Notes: generated by a model from the sequence alone, not told the origin. A stretch of DNA of 64,000 nt from Flavobacterium sp. 140616W15 (GCF_003668995.1 NZ_CP033068.1:4774001-4838000); one strand, 5' to 3'; shown: positions 9,288 through 18,637, counted from the first letter of the stretch. A program made the numbers and translations.

Positions 9288-9710
9288 TTAGCTTTTTGGA
9301 GCTTCATTTGCCGCTAAAACAGTACCTTTAATAGTAAGTATTTTTGTAGGTTGTCCAGCTGCATTAGATGTAACTGTTACAGTTTTAGTAAAAGCACCTA
9401 CTCTGTCAGTAGCGTATTTTACACCAATAATACCTTTTCCACCTGGAGCGATAGGCTCTTTTGGAGAAGTTGGTACTGTACATCCACAAGATCCTTGTGT
9501 GTTAGTAATGATTAATGGTTTGTTTCCGTTGTTAGTAAATACAAATTCACGTTTTCCATCTGCATTTTGTGCAATTGTTCCGTAATCGATAACTTCATTA
9601 ACAAAAACCATCCCAGCACCATCAACTTTAGCAGTTTTAGCTTTAGCTTGGGCATTAGATGTAGCAACGCTTAATACTGTAAACATTACAAGTAGAATTA
9701 TTTTTTTCAT
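9288..9710 (-). CDS. DUF1573 exported protein
   Basis: A 140-residue protein with a signal peptide (residues 1-20, ending SNAQA) and one DUF1573 immunoglobulin-like domain. The hallmarks are IDYGTI, FTNNGNKPLIITN and the SCGCTVP cysteine motif, followed by GTKYATDRVG-like strand residues (here GVKYATDRVG). DUF1573 proteins are abundant in Bacteroidota, exported, and of unknown exact function. The gene stands alone between mutS (divergent) and the TrmH-type gene. A reverse-strand TAAATTTG at 9736-9743 is a candidate -7 box, though a -33 match is poor. Confidence 0.9.
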   Translation of the reverse strand: MKKIILLVMFTVLSVATSNAQAKAKTAKVDGAGMVFVNEVIDYGTIAQNADGKREFVFTNNGNKPLIITNTQGSCGCTVPTSPKEPIAPGGKGIIGVKYATDRVGAFTKTVTVTSNAAGQPTKILTIKGTVLAANEAPKS

Positions 9711-9868
9711 TTTCAGTTTAATTTTTAATTATTAACAAATTTATGGAAAATAATGAAAGTGTAACTTAAAATTGCCTTAAAAATATTTTAATTTTTTCAG
9801 GGATTCTTTATTCGCTTTAAAATTTATAAATTCGCTGTCATAATTTTTCATTTAAAAAACACAGTAAT

Positions 9869-12478
9869 TTGGCAGCGAAAGAGAAAGTGGTGAAAGAAAC
9901 ACCGTTAATGAAACAGTACAATGAAATCAAGAGAAAATATCCAGATGCATGTTTGCTATTTAGAGTTGGTGATTTTTACGAAACCTTTGGAGAAGATGCT
10001 GTTAGGGCTTCTAAAATCCTTGGTATAACATTAACAAAACGTGGAGCAGGTTCAGAAACAGAAACGGCTTTGGCAGGATTTCCGCATCATTCTATTAATA
10101 CGTATTTGCCAAAATTAGTAAAAGCGGGACTTCGTGTAGCAATCTGCGATCAGTTAGAAGACCCTAAAATGACTAAAACAATTGTTAAGAGAGGTGTTAC
10201 TGAGCTGGTAACTCCAGGTGTTTCTCTTAATGATGAGGTGTTGCAGTCTAAAACCAATAATTTTCTTGCGTCAATCTATTTTGCTAATAAAAATATAGGA
10301 GTTTCATTTTTGGATGTTTCTACTGGAGAATTTCTACTGGCTCAAGGAAACGCTGAATACATTGATAAGTTATTACAGAATTTTAGGCCAAGTGAGGTTC
10401 TGGTTCCAAAACATAATAAAAATGATTTCAAAGAAGCTTTTGGAGAGGATTTCCATAGTTTTTATTTAGAAGATTGGATTTACAAAGAGGATTATGCTTT
10501 AGAGATTTTAACGAAGCATTTTCAAACTGCTTCTTTAAAAGGTTTTGGAGTAGAAGAATTAAAAGAAGGAATTATTGCTTCGGGGGCTATTTTATATTAT
10601 CTGTCCGAAACACAACATAATAGAGTGCAGCATATAACAGCGATTCAGCGAATAGCCGAAGATGCTTATGTGTGGATGGATCGATTTACGATTCGAAATC
10701 TGGAATTGTATCACAGTTATAATCCAAATGCAGTTACACTTTTAGATGTTATAGATAGAACGCTTTCGCCAATGGGAGGACGTTTGTTAAAGCGTTGGCT
10801 GGCATTGCCTCTTAAAGATAGCGATAAGATTAAGAGTCGTCACGAAGTGGTGTCTTACTTAAAGGAAAATCAAGAGGTACTGCATGATATTCAGTATCAA
10901 ATTAAGCAAATATCAGATTTAGAGCGTTTGATTTCTAAAATTGCTGCAGGTAAAGTTTCTCCACGTGAGATAGTTTATCTGAAAGAATCGCTAGATGCAA
11001 TTATTCCTATAAAAGATCTTGCACTTAAAAGTTCACAAAAAGCAGTAAAAACAATAGGTGATAATTTACATAGTTGTGATTTATTGCGTGAAAAGATTAA
11101 AACAACTTTAAATCAAGATTCAGCACCAGTATCTATTAATAAAGGTAATGCTATTGCAAAAGGTATTAGCGAAGAGTTAGATGATTTACGAGCAATTTCT
11201 ACTTCAGGGAAAGAATTTTTAGAGGGGATTGAAAAAAGAGAGTCGGAGCGAACTGGAATTACTTCTCTAAAAATTTCTTTTAATAATGTTTTTGGATATT
11301 ATATCGAAGTTAGGAATACACATAAAGATAAAGTACCGTCAGAATGGATTCGTAAGCAAACTTTGGTAAATGCAGAACGTTATATTACCGAAGAGCTAAA
11401 AGAGTATGAAACTAAAATTTTAGGAGCCGAAGAAAAAATTCATAAAATAGAATTAGAGCTTTTCGAGGGATTGGTTTCTTGGATAACAACATATATTAAG
11501 CCAGTGCAAATGAATGCAAGCCTGGTAGCGCAACTAGATTGTTTGTGTTCGTTTACACAATTGGCAATCGAGAATAAATATGTTTGTCCGCAAATTGATG
11601 ATACTTTCGAATTAGAAATTAAGAATGGAAGACATCCTGTTATCGAGAAACAATTACCAGTTGGTGTGCCGTATATTGCTAATGATGTTTTCTTGGATAG
11701 AGAAACGCAGCAGTTAATTATGATTACAGGACCCAACATGTCTGGTAAGTCGGCTATTTTGCGTCAAACCGCTTTAATAGTACTACTGGCTCAAATGGGA
11801 AGTTTTGTTCCTGCAGATAGTGTTAGAATGGGGATGGTAGATAAAATATTCACTAGAGTAGGTGCTTCAGATAATATTTCGATGGGAGAATCGACTTTTA
11901 TGGTCGAGATGAACGAAACGGCTTCAATCTTGAATAATATTTCAGACAGAAGTTTGGTTTTACTAGATGAGATAGGAAGAGGGACTAGTACGTATGATGG
12001 AATATCGATTGCATGGGCTATTGCTGAATTCTTGCATGAACATCCGTCGAGACCAAAGACATTATTTGCTACGCATTATCACGAGTTAAATGAAATGACA
12101 GATTCGTTGCCTAGAATTCAGAATTATAATGTTGCAGTAAAAGAATTAAAGGATACGGTTCTTTTTGTTAGAAAGCTTGTAAAAGGAGGTAGTGCACATA
12201 GTTTTGGAATTCATGTTGCAAAAATGGCTGGAATGCCTCAGATTGTGATTTTGAAAGCACAAAAGCTTTTGAAGAAATTAGAGAAAGATCATTCAAGTGA
12301 TGCGTTAAATGGGATAAAGTCGGATAGTGATGAAATGCAGATGAGTTTCTTTAATCTAGACGATCCATTGTTGGAAGAGATTAAAGAAGAGATTTTAAAT
12401 CTTGATATTAATGCGATAACGCCAGTGGAGGCGCTTATGAAGCTTAATGAGATTAAAAGAATGATTACAAGAAAATAA
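9869..12478 (+). CDS. mutS: DNA mismatch repair protein MutS
   Basis: An 869-residue MutS, which recognises base mismatches and recruits MutL. The mismatch-binding motif is near the N-terminus (LFRVGDFYETFGEDA, with the Phe and Glu that contact the mismatch). The ATPase domain has Walker A GPNMSGKS at about residues 621-628, Walker B LVLLDEIGRGTST and the ATHYHEL histidine switch. The start is TTG at 9869 (reads MAAKEKVVKETPLMKQY); no ATG precedes it in frame, and the sequence before it is non-coding. The length is normal for MutS and the frame is intact, so this long gene shows none of the homopolymer breaks seen in its neighbours. Confidence 0.97.
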   Translation: MAAKEKVVKETPLMKQYNEIKRKYPDACLLFRVGDFYETFGEDAVRASKILGITLTKRGAGSETETALAGFPHHSINTYLPKLVKAGLRVAICDQLEDPKMTKTIVKRGVTELVTPGVSLNDEVLQSKTNNFLASIYFANKNIGVSFLDVSTGEFLLAQGNAEYIDKLLQNFRPSEVLVPKHNKNDFKEAFGEDFHSFYLEDWIYKEDYALEILTKHFQTASLKGFGVEELKEGIIASGAILYYLSETQHNRVQHITAIQRIAEDAYVWMDRFTIRNLELYHSYNPNAVTLLDVIDRTLSPMGGRLLKRWLALPLKDSDKIKSRHEVVSYLKENQEVLHDIQYQIKQISDLERLISKIAAGKVSPREIVYLKESLDAIIPIKDLALKSSQKAVKTIGDNLHSCDLLREKIKTTLNQDSAPVSINKGNAIAKGISEELDDLRAISTSGKEFLEGIEKRESERTGITSLKISFNNVFGYYIEVRNTHKDKVPSEWIRKQTLVNAERYITEELKEYETKILGAEEKIHKIELELFEGLVSWITTYIKPVQMNASLVAQLDCLCSFTQLAIENKYVCPQIDDTFELEIKNGRHPVIEKQLPVGVPYIANDVFLDRETQQLIMITGPNMSGKSAILRQTALIVLLAQMGSFVPADSVRMGMVDKIFTRVGASDNISMGESTFMVEMNETASILNNISDRSLVLLDEIGRGTSTYDGISIAWAIAEFLHEHPSRPKTLFATHYHELNEMTDSLPRIQNYNVAVKELKDTVLFVRKLVKGGSAHSFGIHVAKMAGMPQIVILKAQKLLKKLEKDHSSDALNGIKSDSDEMQMSFFNLDDPLLEEIKEEILNLDINAITPVEALMKLNEIKRMITRK

Positions 12479-12544
12479 TTTCATATTTAAAGTTTAGGAT
12501 ATCAGTTGATTATAAAATAAGTGAAATTTTTTTTTAAAAAATGC

Positions 12545-12574
12545 TTGTGTAACTCAATAAATGTCTTAAATTTG
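12545..12574 (+). promoter_or_regulatory. Bacteroidota-type promoter of the tRNA pair
   Basis: TTG at 12545-12547, 19 bases, then TAAATTTG at 12567-12574. This matches the Bacteroidota -33/-7 consensus exactly and lies about 55 bases before tRNA-Gly. Confidence 0.7.
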
Positions 12575-12628
12575 CACTCGCAATACGGCACAATTCAAGT
12601 ATTGTAGTTCTTAATTAGAATTTGAAAG

Positions 12629-12701
12629 GCGAAAATAGCTCAGTTGGTAGAGCGCGACCTTGCCAAGGTCGAGGTCGCGGGTTCGAGCCCCGTTTTTCGC
12701 T
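12629..12701 (+). tRNA. tRNA-Gly (anticodon GCC)
   Basis: A 73-base cloverleaf. The acceptor arm GCGAAAA pairs with TTTTCGC (12694-12700). The D arm has AGCTCAGTTGGTAGAGC, the anticodon loop is TTGCCAA giving GCC, and the T arm is GCGGG-TTCGAGC-CCCGT. No CCA is encoded. Confidence 0.95.
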
Positions 12702-12715
12702 CAACACCATATAAT

Positions 12716-12801
12716 GCTCGGATGGTGAAATTGGTAGACACGCTGGACTTAAAATCCAGTGAACAGCAATGTTCGTGCGGGTTCAAGTCCCGCTCTGAGT
12801 A
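12716..12801 (+). tRNA. tRNA-Leu (anticodon TAA)
   Basis: An 86-base class II tRNA with a long variable arm (GAACAGCAATGTTC). The acceptor arm GCTCGGA pairs with TCTGAGT (with G-T pairs). The anticodon stem CTGGA/TCCAG encloses loop CTTAAAA, giving TAA. The T loop is TTCAAGT. It is 14 bases behind tRNA-Gly and shares its promoter and terminator. Confidence 0.95.
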
Positions 12802-12805
12802 CAAG

Positions 12806-12834
12806 AAACCTCTTCTTTTTGAAGGGGTTTTTTT
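12806..12834 (+). terminator. terminator of the tRNA operon
   Basis: AAACCTCTTC (12806-12815) pairs with GAAGGGGTTT (12821-12830) around a five-T loop, followed by further T bases. It lies directly after tRNA-Leu. Confidence 0.85.
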
Positions 12835-12947
12835 ATTTTACAAAAGTCTGTAATTGTAGATGAGCTTGTAGTACTTGATCTTGGACTTTGAAAAAATCTT
12901 TAGTTGATTCTAGAATCGGCAATCTAAAAAAAAATCTAAAAAAATAA

Positions 12948-13294
12948 ATGGGGGCTTTCGTAATAAGTAAGAGGTTTAATGATGAGTATAAATTTGTGTT
13001 TACTTCCAGAAAGGGGAAGGTTATCTTTACAAGTCTTAGTTATGAGCTTAAATTTGAGTGTGAAGAAGAGATTGAGAAGTTTAAGGGTAGTATAGACTCG
13101 GCTAAATTTTTGAAGTTTAAATCGTCTGGAGGAAAGTATTTTTTAAGTTGGTTTTTAATGATAATCATTTTGCAACAAGTAGAAAATATACGACCGAGTT
13201 GCTTCTTCAAAAAGGAATAAAAGAAATTGTTACTTATGGTTCTAAAGCTGAGGTTTTGGATTTCTCTGTAAATGATTTTGTTTTTGAAGATTAG
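12948..13294 (+). pseudogene. DUF1508 (YegP-like) protein, apparent frameshift
   Basis: ATG 12948 opens MGAFVISKRFNDEYKFVF, the start of a DUF1508/YegP-like protein built of two short repeats. The frame derails after the six-T run at 13139-13144. With one more T the reading continues GGKYFFKLVFNDNH and then the second repeat (ATSRKYTTE, GIKEIVTYGS), ending at TAG 13292-13294 for about 115 residues. As written, the frame stops at 13220. The restored protein is complete and family-like, so a sequencing error is at least as likely as true inactivation. The function of DUF1508 is unknown. Confidence 0.8.
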
Positions 13295-13311
13295 GTGGTG
13301 GGATTGAAATG

Positions 13312-13357
13312 AAAAAAGAGAGCGCATTTTGACTTGTCAAAATGCGCTCTCTTTTTT
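13312..13357. terminator. long bidirectional terminator hairpin
   Basis: A perfect 22-bp inverted repeat: 13312-13333 against 13336-13357, core GAGAGCGCATTTTGAC, two-base loop, with A and T runs at the ends. It lies 17 bases after the repaired DUF1508 stop and can work for either strand. Confidence 0.85.
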
Positions 13358-13393
13358 TTGCTTAAAATATAAGCTAGAGTTTGATTCAATAAA

Positions 13394-13421
13394 AAAGCCA
13401 TCTCGCTATGCGGATGGCTTT
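13394..13421 (-). terminator. terminator of the Ala-rich lipoprotein gene
   Basis: AAAGCCATC (13394-13402) pairs with GATGGCTTT (13413-13421), with an inner CGC/GCG stem; on the minus strand a T run follows. Confidence 0.8.
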
Positions 13422-13446
13422 AAAAATTTTAGAATTTAAGTTCTAA

Positions 13447-13674
13447 TTATTTTTTTGCAGCTTCAGTTGCAGTTTTTGCAGCTTCAGTAGCAGTAGCAGC
13501 AGCAGAATCAACTACAACAGCAGCAGAATCAACTACAGCAGCAGCAGAATCAACAACAACAGCAGCAGAATCAACTACAGCAGCAGCGTCGTCAGCAGGT
13601 GCAGCGTCAGCTTTTTTACAAGATACAACAGTTAAAACAGCAACAACAGCTAAACTTAAAAATACTTTTTTCAT
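13447..13674 (-). CDS. small Ala/Val-rich repeat lipoprotein
   Basis: A 75-residue protein. Residues 1-19 are a lipoprotein signal with lipobox LTVVSC, so C19 would be lipidated. The mature part is low-complexity: four copies of a seven-residue unit (VVDSAAV or VVDSAAA, residues 33-60), then two copies of TATEAAK (61-74). It contains no aromatic residue after the signal. Such Ala-rich periodic sequences can form amphipathic helices like those of Lpp-type murein lipoproteins, but that comparison is inference only. It has its own promoter-like -7 box and terminator, so it is probably a highly expressed single-gene unit. Function unknown. Confidence 0.75.
   Translation of the reverse strand: MKKVFLSLAVVAVLTVVSCKKADAAPADDAAAVVDSAAVVVDSAAAVVDSAAVVVDSAAATATEAAKTATEAAKK
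13453..13578 (-). repeat. 21-bp tandem repeats in the lipoprotein gene
   Basis: Four 21-bp units at 13495-13578 encode VVDSAA(V/A), and two further 21-bp units at 13453-13494 encode TATEAAK. Unit length is a multiple of three, so copy-number change would keep the frame. Confidence 0.8.
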
Positions 13675-13711
13675 CTTACTTTATTATAAAAGGTTAATTA
13701 TTAATTCGTGG

Positions 13712-13719
13712 CAAAGATA
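13712..13719 (-). promoter_or_regulatory. -7 box of the Ala-rich lipoprotein gene
   Basis: The reverse strand reads TATCTTTG, an exact TAnnTTTG match, 38 bases before the ATG at 13674. The -33 region is only T-rich, without a clear TTG. Confidence 0.5.
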
Positions 13720-14045
13720 TAAATTTTTTAATATGTAAAATATTTTTTTATTTTTTTTTAAAATATTCTTCAATGCCTACGTTTATCTTATTATCAATTA
13801 ACGTGCCAAAAACGTTAAAAGGCTTTTTTGTATGGTAAATTAGTGTTTAATTAAATGTTTTTTTGAGGGGAGTGCTCGGTAATGCTAGTAAACACGGTGT
13901 TTTTTAATTTTTTTATTGAATCTACCGTATTAAAAAAGAGTTGGAGTTAGTTGTGTGAAATTAAAATTATAAATCGATTTTCATTGCTGAACAATAAAAA
14001 ATTATGATTTGGATAACATATTTTATGGTAAATTAGGGAGTGAGA
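13720..14045. other. AT-rich intergenic stretch, nothing recognised
   Basis: About 330 bases between the lipoprotein promoter and the 3' end of waaA. It is very AT-rich and contains two copies of TATGGTAAATTAG (near 13830 and 14024). I see no gene or stable RNA. Confidence 0.4.
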
Positions 14046-15272
14046 TTAAATTGCACTCATAATTGTGTCTGTTGCTCCCTTTTTATTTTGGACATAAGAC
14101 TTGCAAATTAAGCCTTTTTCATTGAGGTAATTTTGATTCGAAATGAGGCTGTTAAATGCAGTTTCTAATTCTGTTGCATTGGCAATAGAAATACAACCTC
14201 CTAATTGAACAAGTTCAGTAGCTTCGGCAAAATGAGAGTAATTTGGACCGATTACAATAGGAAGACCAAAAGTTGCTGGTTCAAGAATATTGTGAACGCC
14301 AGGGTTTCCAAAACCACCACCTACATATGCAATTGTTGCATAACTGTATATCTTGGTTAATATTCCAACAGTATCAATGATGAATACGTCATAATCTGCT
14401 AAGTTTTTGCCTTCTTTTTCAGAAAATAAGATTGTTTTTTTAGTAATAGATTGCTGTAGCGTAGTAATTTGTTCTGGTTTGATATTATGAGGAGCAATAA
14501 TAAATTTCACTTGCTCTTGAGTGGTATTGATATATTCGGTTAATAAAACTTCATCCTTTGGCCATGAGCTACCAATAACAATAGTAGTCGAGCTGTTTTT
14601 AAATTCAGCGATAAAATCTAGAGTATTGTTGCGTTCTAAAATAGCAACCACACGGTCAAATCTAGTATCGCCTGAGATAATTACGTTTTTGTAACCAATA
14701 GATTCGATTTTATTTTTGGAGCTTTCGTTTTGAACAAAAAAGAAAGTAAATGCATCAAGTGCTTTTTTGTAAAAACTACCGTACCATTTAAAGAATATTT
14801 GATTGTCTCTGAATATTCCAGAAACTAAATAGGTAGGCGTGTTGTTCTTTTTTAATTCGTTAAGGTAGTTTAGCCAGAATTCATATTTAATAAAGAAAAC
14901 CATTTCTGGATGTGCTAATTTTAAAAACTGTTTGGAATTTTGCTTTGTATCTAATGGTAAATAAAGAGTTACATCAGCAACAGTATTGTTTTTTCTAACT
15001 TCATAACCTGAAGGAGAAAAAAAAGTAACAATGATTTTATGTGAAGGGTATTTTTCTTTAATTTTTTCAATAACAGGTAAGCCTTGTTCGTATTCGCCTA
15101 GTGAAGCAGCGTGAAACCAAATTGTTTTATCAGTGGGCTTTATCTTTTCATGTAGGGTTGTGAAAACGCTTTTTCTGCCATCTACAAAAAGTTTGATTTT
15201 ACGGCTAAAAAGTGCCACTATTTTTAATAAAAAGCTTACAATAATTACGATTAGATTGTATAAGAAAAGCAT
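14046..15272 (-). CDS. waaA: 3-deoxy-D-manno-octulosonic acid (Kdo) transferase
   Basis: A GT30 glycosyltransferase that adds Kdo to lipid A precursors at the inner membrane. From ATG 15272 (MLFLYNLIVIIVSFLLK) it has 408 residues; an upstream TTG at 15308 is possible, but the ATG places the N-terminal membrane anchor at the very start as in the family. Diagnostic segments are FHAASLGEYEQG with the catalytic Glu, SGDTRFDRV in the middle, and the donor-binding GGGFGNPGVHNILEP near the C-terminus. It is divergent from the DegT aminotransferase and galE, which fits an envelope-polysaccharide neighbourhood. Confidence 0.93.
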   Translation of the reverse strand: MLFLYNLIVIIVSFLLKIVALFSRKIKLFVDGRKSVFTTLHEKIKPTDKTIWFHAASLGEYEQGLPVIEKIKEKYPSHKIIVTFFSPSGYEVRKNNTVADVTLYLPLDTKQNSKQFLKLAHPEMVFFIKYEFWLNYLNELKKNNTPTYLVSGIFRDNQIFFKWYGSFYKKALDAFTFFFVQNESSKNKIESIGYKNVIISGDTRFDRVVAILERNNTLDFIAEFKNSSTTIVIGSSWPKDEVLLTEYINTTQEQVKFIIAPHNIKPEQITTLQQSITKKTILFSEKEGKNLADYDVFIIDTVGILTKIYSYATIAYVGGGFGNPGVHNILEPATFGLPIVIGPNYSHFAEATELVQLGGCISIANATELETAFNSLISNQNYLNEKGLICKSYVQNKKGATDTIMSAI

Positions 15273-15437
15273 AGTTGGATATTTGGGGCTAAAATACGTT
15301 TCTTTCAATTATTTTCATTGGTTTAAACTCATTAAATAACTATTTTTGTTCCTCGTTTTCGGAAGTATTATTTTGAAAGTCAATTAAAATTGAACTTTCT
15401 TTATTCGAGAATGCAAACTTTAAATTAGAATATCACA

Positions 15438-16568
15438 ATGAAAAAAATTCAAATGGTTGACTTAAAAAGTCAATATGATAAAATAAAAGTAGCTGTAAAT
15501 GCTTCAATTCAAGACGTTTTAGATACGAATACATATATTAATGGACCATTGGTTCATCAGTTTCAAAAAAATCTCGAAACGTATTTAGGAGTAAAACATG
15601 TTATTCCTTGTGCAAACGGTACTGATGCATTGCAAATTGCAATGATGGGATTGGATTTAAAACCAGGGGATGAGGTTATTACTGCCGACTTTACCTTTGC
15701 AGCTACTGTAGAAGTGATTGCTTTGTTGCAATTAACACCGGTTTTAGTAGATGTTGAAATGGATAGTATGAATATTTCTATCGATGCAATTAAAAAAGCT
15801 ATAACTCCAAAAACTAAAGCAATTGTTCCGGTACATTTGTTTGGTCGTGCTGCTAATATGGATGCAATTATGGAACTTGCAGCAGCGCACAATTTGTATG
15901 TGATCGAAGATAATGCACAAGCAATAGGAGCTGATTATATTTCTAAATCTGGAGCAAAAACTAAAGTAGGAGTGATGGGGCATGTAGCTGCAACTTCATT
16001 TTTCCCATCTAAAAACTTAGGTTGTTATGGAGATGGTGGTGCTATTTTTACCAATGATGATGCTTTGGCGCATACGATTCGTGGAATTGTAAATCACGGA
16101 ATGTATGAGCGTTATCATCATGATGTTGTGGGGGTAAACTCACGTTTAGATAGTATTCAGGCAGGGGTTTTGAATGTGAAACTTCCGTTATTAAATGAGT
16201 ATAATAAAGCACGTCGTGAAGCTGCGGCTAAGTATAATGCTGCGTTAGCAGGACATGCTAATATTATTACACCTTCATTTAATCCTGACGAAAATGATCA
16301 CGTTTTTCATCAATATACATTGCGAATTATAAATGCAGATAGAAACGGATTGTTACAACACTTACAGGATAAAGGAATTCCTTGTGCAATTTATTATCCA
16401 ATTCCGTTGCATTCGCAAAAAGCATATGTTGATGTTCGTTATAAAGAAGAATATTTCCCAGTAACCAATCAATTGGTGCAGGAAGTGCTTTCATTGCCAA
16501 TGCATACAGAGCTTGATGATGAGCAAATTAAATTTATTACGGATAGTGTAATTGAGTTTTTGAAATAA
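15438..16568 (+). CDS. DegT/DnrJ/EryC1/StrS family sugar aminotransferase
   Basis: A 376-residue PLP-dependent enzyme of the family that makes amino-sugars for surface polysaccharides. The Schiff-base lysine is K192 in SFFPSKNLGCYGDGG, and the cofactor-contacting IEDNAQAIGA and substrate-loop SRLDSIQAG segments are present. The length is normal. The 36-base gap to galE and the same strand suggest one operon devoted to nucleotide-sugar metabolism. The exact sugar cannot be read from the sequence; WecE-, DesV- or perosamine-synthase-like substrates are all possible. Confidence 0.88.
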   Translation: MKKIQMVDLKSQYDKIKVAVNASIQDVLDTNTYINGPLVHQFQKNLETYLGVKHVIPCANGTDALQIAMMGLDLKPGDEVITADFTFAATVEVIALLQLTPVLVDVEMDSMNISIDAIKKAITPKTKAIVPVHLFGRAANMDAIMELAAAHNLYVIEDNAQAIGADYISKSGAKTKVGVMGHVAATSFFPSKNLGCYGDGGAIFTNDDALAHTIRGIVNHGMYERYHHDVVGVNSRLDSIQAGVLNVKLPLLNEYNKARREAAAKYNAALAGHANIITPSFNPDENDHVFHQYTLRIINADRNGLLQHLQDKGIPCAIYYPIPLHSQKAYVDVRYKEEYFPVTNQLVQEVLSLPMHTELDDEQIKFITDSVIEFLK

Positions 16569-16604
16569 ACCAAATCAAATAAATAGCCAAAAAACAACCA
16601 AGAA

Positions 16605-17627
16605 ATGAAAGTATTAGTAACAGGAGGATTAGGATTTATCGGATCACATACCGTAGTCGAATTGCAAAATGAAGGCTTTGAAGTGGTGATAATCGATAAC
16701 CTTTCTAATTCCTCAGAAGATGTTTTAAAAGGAATCGTAGCCATCACAGGTAAAACTCCATTATTCGAGAAATTAGATTTAAGAGAAAAAACGGCAGTAC
16801 AAAATTTCTTTAAAAAATATAATGATGTTACTGGAGTAATTCATTTTGCGGCTTCAAAAGCTGTGGGTGAAAGTGTCGAAAATCCACTTCTGTACTACGA
16901 AAATAATATCAGTAGTTTGGTGTATCTTTTACAAGAACTACAGCAAAAACCAGAAGCTAGTTTTATATTTAGCTCTTCTTGTACAGTTTACGGTCAAGCC
17001 AAAAATATGCCAATTACAGAAGATGCTCCTGTGCAACAGCCGATGTCTCCATACGGGAATACCAAAAAAATAGGAGAAGAAATTATTAGAGATACTGCGA
17101 AAGCAACTAATATTAATGCTATTTTATTGCGTTATTTTAATCCAGTTGGAGCACATCCGTCAACAGAAATAGGAGAATTGCCAATTGGGGTTCCTCAAAA
17201 TTTAGTTCCTTTTATTACACAAACTGGAATTGGATTGCGTAAGGAATTATCTGTTTATGGAGATGATTATCCTACAGCCGATGGAACTTGTGTACGGGAT
17301 TATATTCATGTGGTCGATTTAGCAAAAGCGCATGTCGTAGCACTGCAAAGATTATTGAATAAAAAAAATCTGGAAAAAGTAGAAACATTTAATCTGGGTA
17401 CAGGAAAAGGAAGTTCTGTTCTTGAGGTGATTACGAGTTTTGAAAAGGTAAGTGATAAAAAATTACCATATAAAATTGTAGCACGAAGAGAAGGTGATAT
17501 TACCGAGGCCTATGCAAATACAACCAAAGCTAATGATGTGCTGGGGTGGAAAGCCCAATCAACGCTTGATGAAGCGATGAAGAGCGCTTGGAAATGGGAA
17601 GAAAAGATAAGAAACAAAGTTTCTTAG
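16605..17627 (+). CDS. galE: UDP-glucose 4-epimerase
   Basis: A 340-residue extended short-chain dehydrogenase that interconverts UDP-glucose and UDP-galactose using bound NAD. The Rossmann motif GGLGFIGSH starts at residue 7; the catalytic pair is Y150 and K154 in SPYGNTKK, with Ser in SSSCTVYG (123-130). RYFNPVGAHP and the C-terminal EAYANTTKA stretch are typical GalE signatures. It follows the aminotransferase gene by 36 bases and is followed by a strong terminator, so the two genes probably form one transcript. Confidence 0.95.
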   Translation: MKVLVTGGLGFIGSHTVVELQNEGFEVVIIDNLSNSSEDVLKGIVAITGKTPLFEKLDLREKTAVQNFFKKYNDVTGVIHFAASKAVGESVENPLLYYENNISSLVYLLQELQQKPEASFIFSSSCTVYGQAKNMPITEDAPVQQPMSPYGNTKKIGEEIIRDTAKATNINAILLRYFNPVGAHPSTEIGELPIGVPQNLVPFITQTGIGLRKELSVYGDDYPTADGTCVRDYIHVVDLAKAHVVALQRLLNKKNLEKVETFNLGTGKGSSVLEVITSFEKVSDKKLPYKIVARREGDITEAYANTTKANDVLGWKAQSTLDEAMKSAWKWEEKIRNKVS

Positions 17628-17650
17628 TTTAAAATAGATAGTATTTTAAA

Positions 17651-17682
17651 AATCCCAAATTATAGCATTATAATTTGGGATT
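17651..17682 (+). terminator. terminator behind galE
   Basis: AATCCCAAATTATA (17651-17664) pairs perfectly with TATAATTTGGGATT (17669-17682), followed by a run of T. The long-frame start of the next gene at 17675 lies inside this hairpin, which argues for the later ATG at 17711. Confidence 0.9.
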
Positions 17683-17710
17683 TTTTTATTTAAAATGGAT
17701 AGTATTAGCG

Positions 17711-18616
17711 ATGCAACAAAAGCCAGATTATAAATTATACCTCTGCATGGCGACAGTAGGGATTGTGTGGGGAACGACTTTTTTAGGAATCAGGGTTGCG
17801 GTAGAAACTATTCCGCCGTGGTTTGTAACTTCTATTCGTCAGGGTTTAGCAGGATTAATAGCGATGACTATTTTACTGTTTAAAAAAGAATTAAAATGGA
17901 TTGGTTGGGAGAATTTTAAACACCAATTAATTCCAGCTTTATTAATGATTGTTATTGCAAATGGTTTTACTACTGTCGCCGAACAAACTTTACCAAGTGG
18001 GTTAGCATCTATAATGAGTGCTTTGTCGCCTGTACTAATCTTTATAGGTAGTGTTTTGTTTGGATTGCAAAAACCAAGTTTAAAAGGTATTATAGGAGTT
18101 ATAATTGGTTTCACAGGAGTTGTTTTTATTTTTAAAGATGGATTGGGTTCATTTTTAGATTCTAATTATCAACACGGACTTATATTTATGAGTTTAGCAA
18201 TTTCAGGTTGGGCAGCAGGAACAATTTATACAAAGACCCATACTCATAAGTCGAATAATATTACACTGAATTTATTTTATCAGTTTACAATTGCTACTTT
18301 GGTTCAGTTGGTTTTAGCATTTATTTTTTCTCCAAATCCAGATGTAAGTTTATGGAGCGCGAGAAGTATTTTTGCGTCTTTATATTTATCTGTTTTTGGG
18401 TCGATACTTGCTTTTTTCTCTTATCATTATGCTTTAAAACGAGTAACGGCTATACAGGTTTCTATTTTGTCTTACTTCAACACTATAATTGCGGTTTTTC
18501 TGGGTTGGTTGCTGTTAGACGAAGTAATTACTGTCGATTTTATTATTGCAACAGCACTTATTATATCAGGAGTTTTTATTATCAATTATAAAAAGAAAGA
18601 AAAAAAGATTGCGTAA
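17711..18616 (+). CDS. EamA/DMT-family transporter
   Basis: A polytopic membrane protein of 301 residues from ATG 17711 (MQQKPDYKLYLCMATVG). Ten hydrophobic segments in two related five-helix halves are visible, the layout of the drug/metabolite transporter superfamily. WGTTFLGIRVAVETIPPW and SYFNTIIAVFLGWLLLDE are typical EamA segments at the first helix and near the end of the second half. Members export amino acids, metabolites or drugs; the substrate is not evident. The gene lies between two similar terminators and is likely transcribed alone. Confidence 0.88.
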   Translation: MQQKPDYKLYLCMATVGIVWGTTFLGIRVAVETIPPWFVTSIRQGLAGLIAMTILLFKKELKWIGWENFKHQLIPALLMIVIANGFTTVAEQTLPSGLASIMSALSPVLIFIGSVLFGLQKPSLKGIIGVIIGFTGVVFIFKDGLGSFLDSNYQHGLIFMSLAISGWAAGTIYTKTHTHKSNNITLNLFYQFTIATLVQLVLAFIFSPNPDVSLWSARSIFASLYLSVFGSILAFFSYHYALKRVTAIQVSILSYFNTIIAVFLGWLLLDEVITVDFIIATALIISGVFIINYKKKEKKIA

Positions 18617-18637
18617 AATCTTATTTCTAATTGTATG

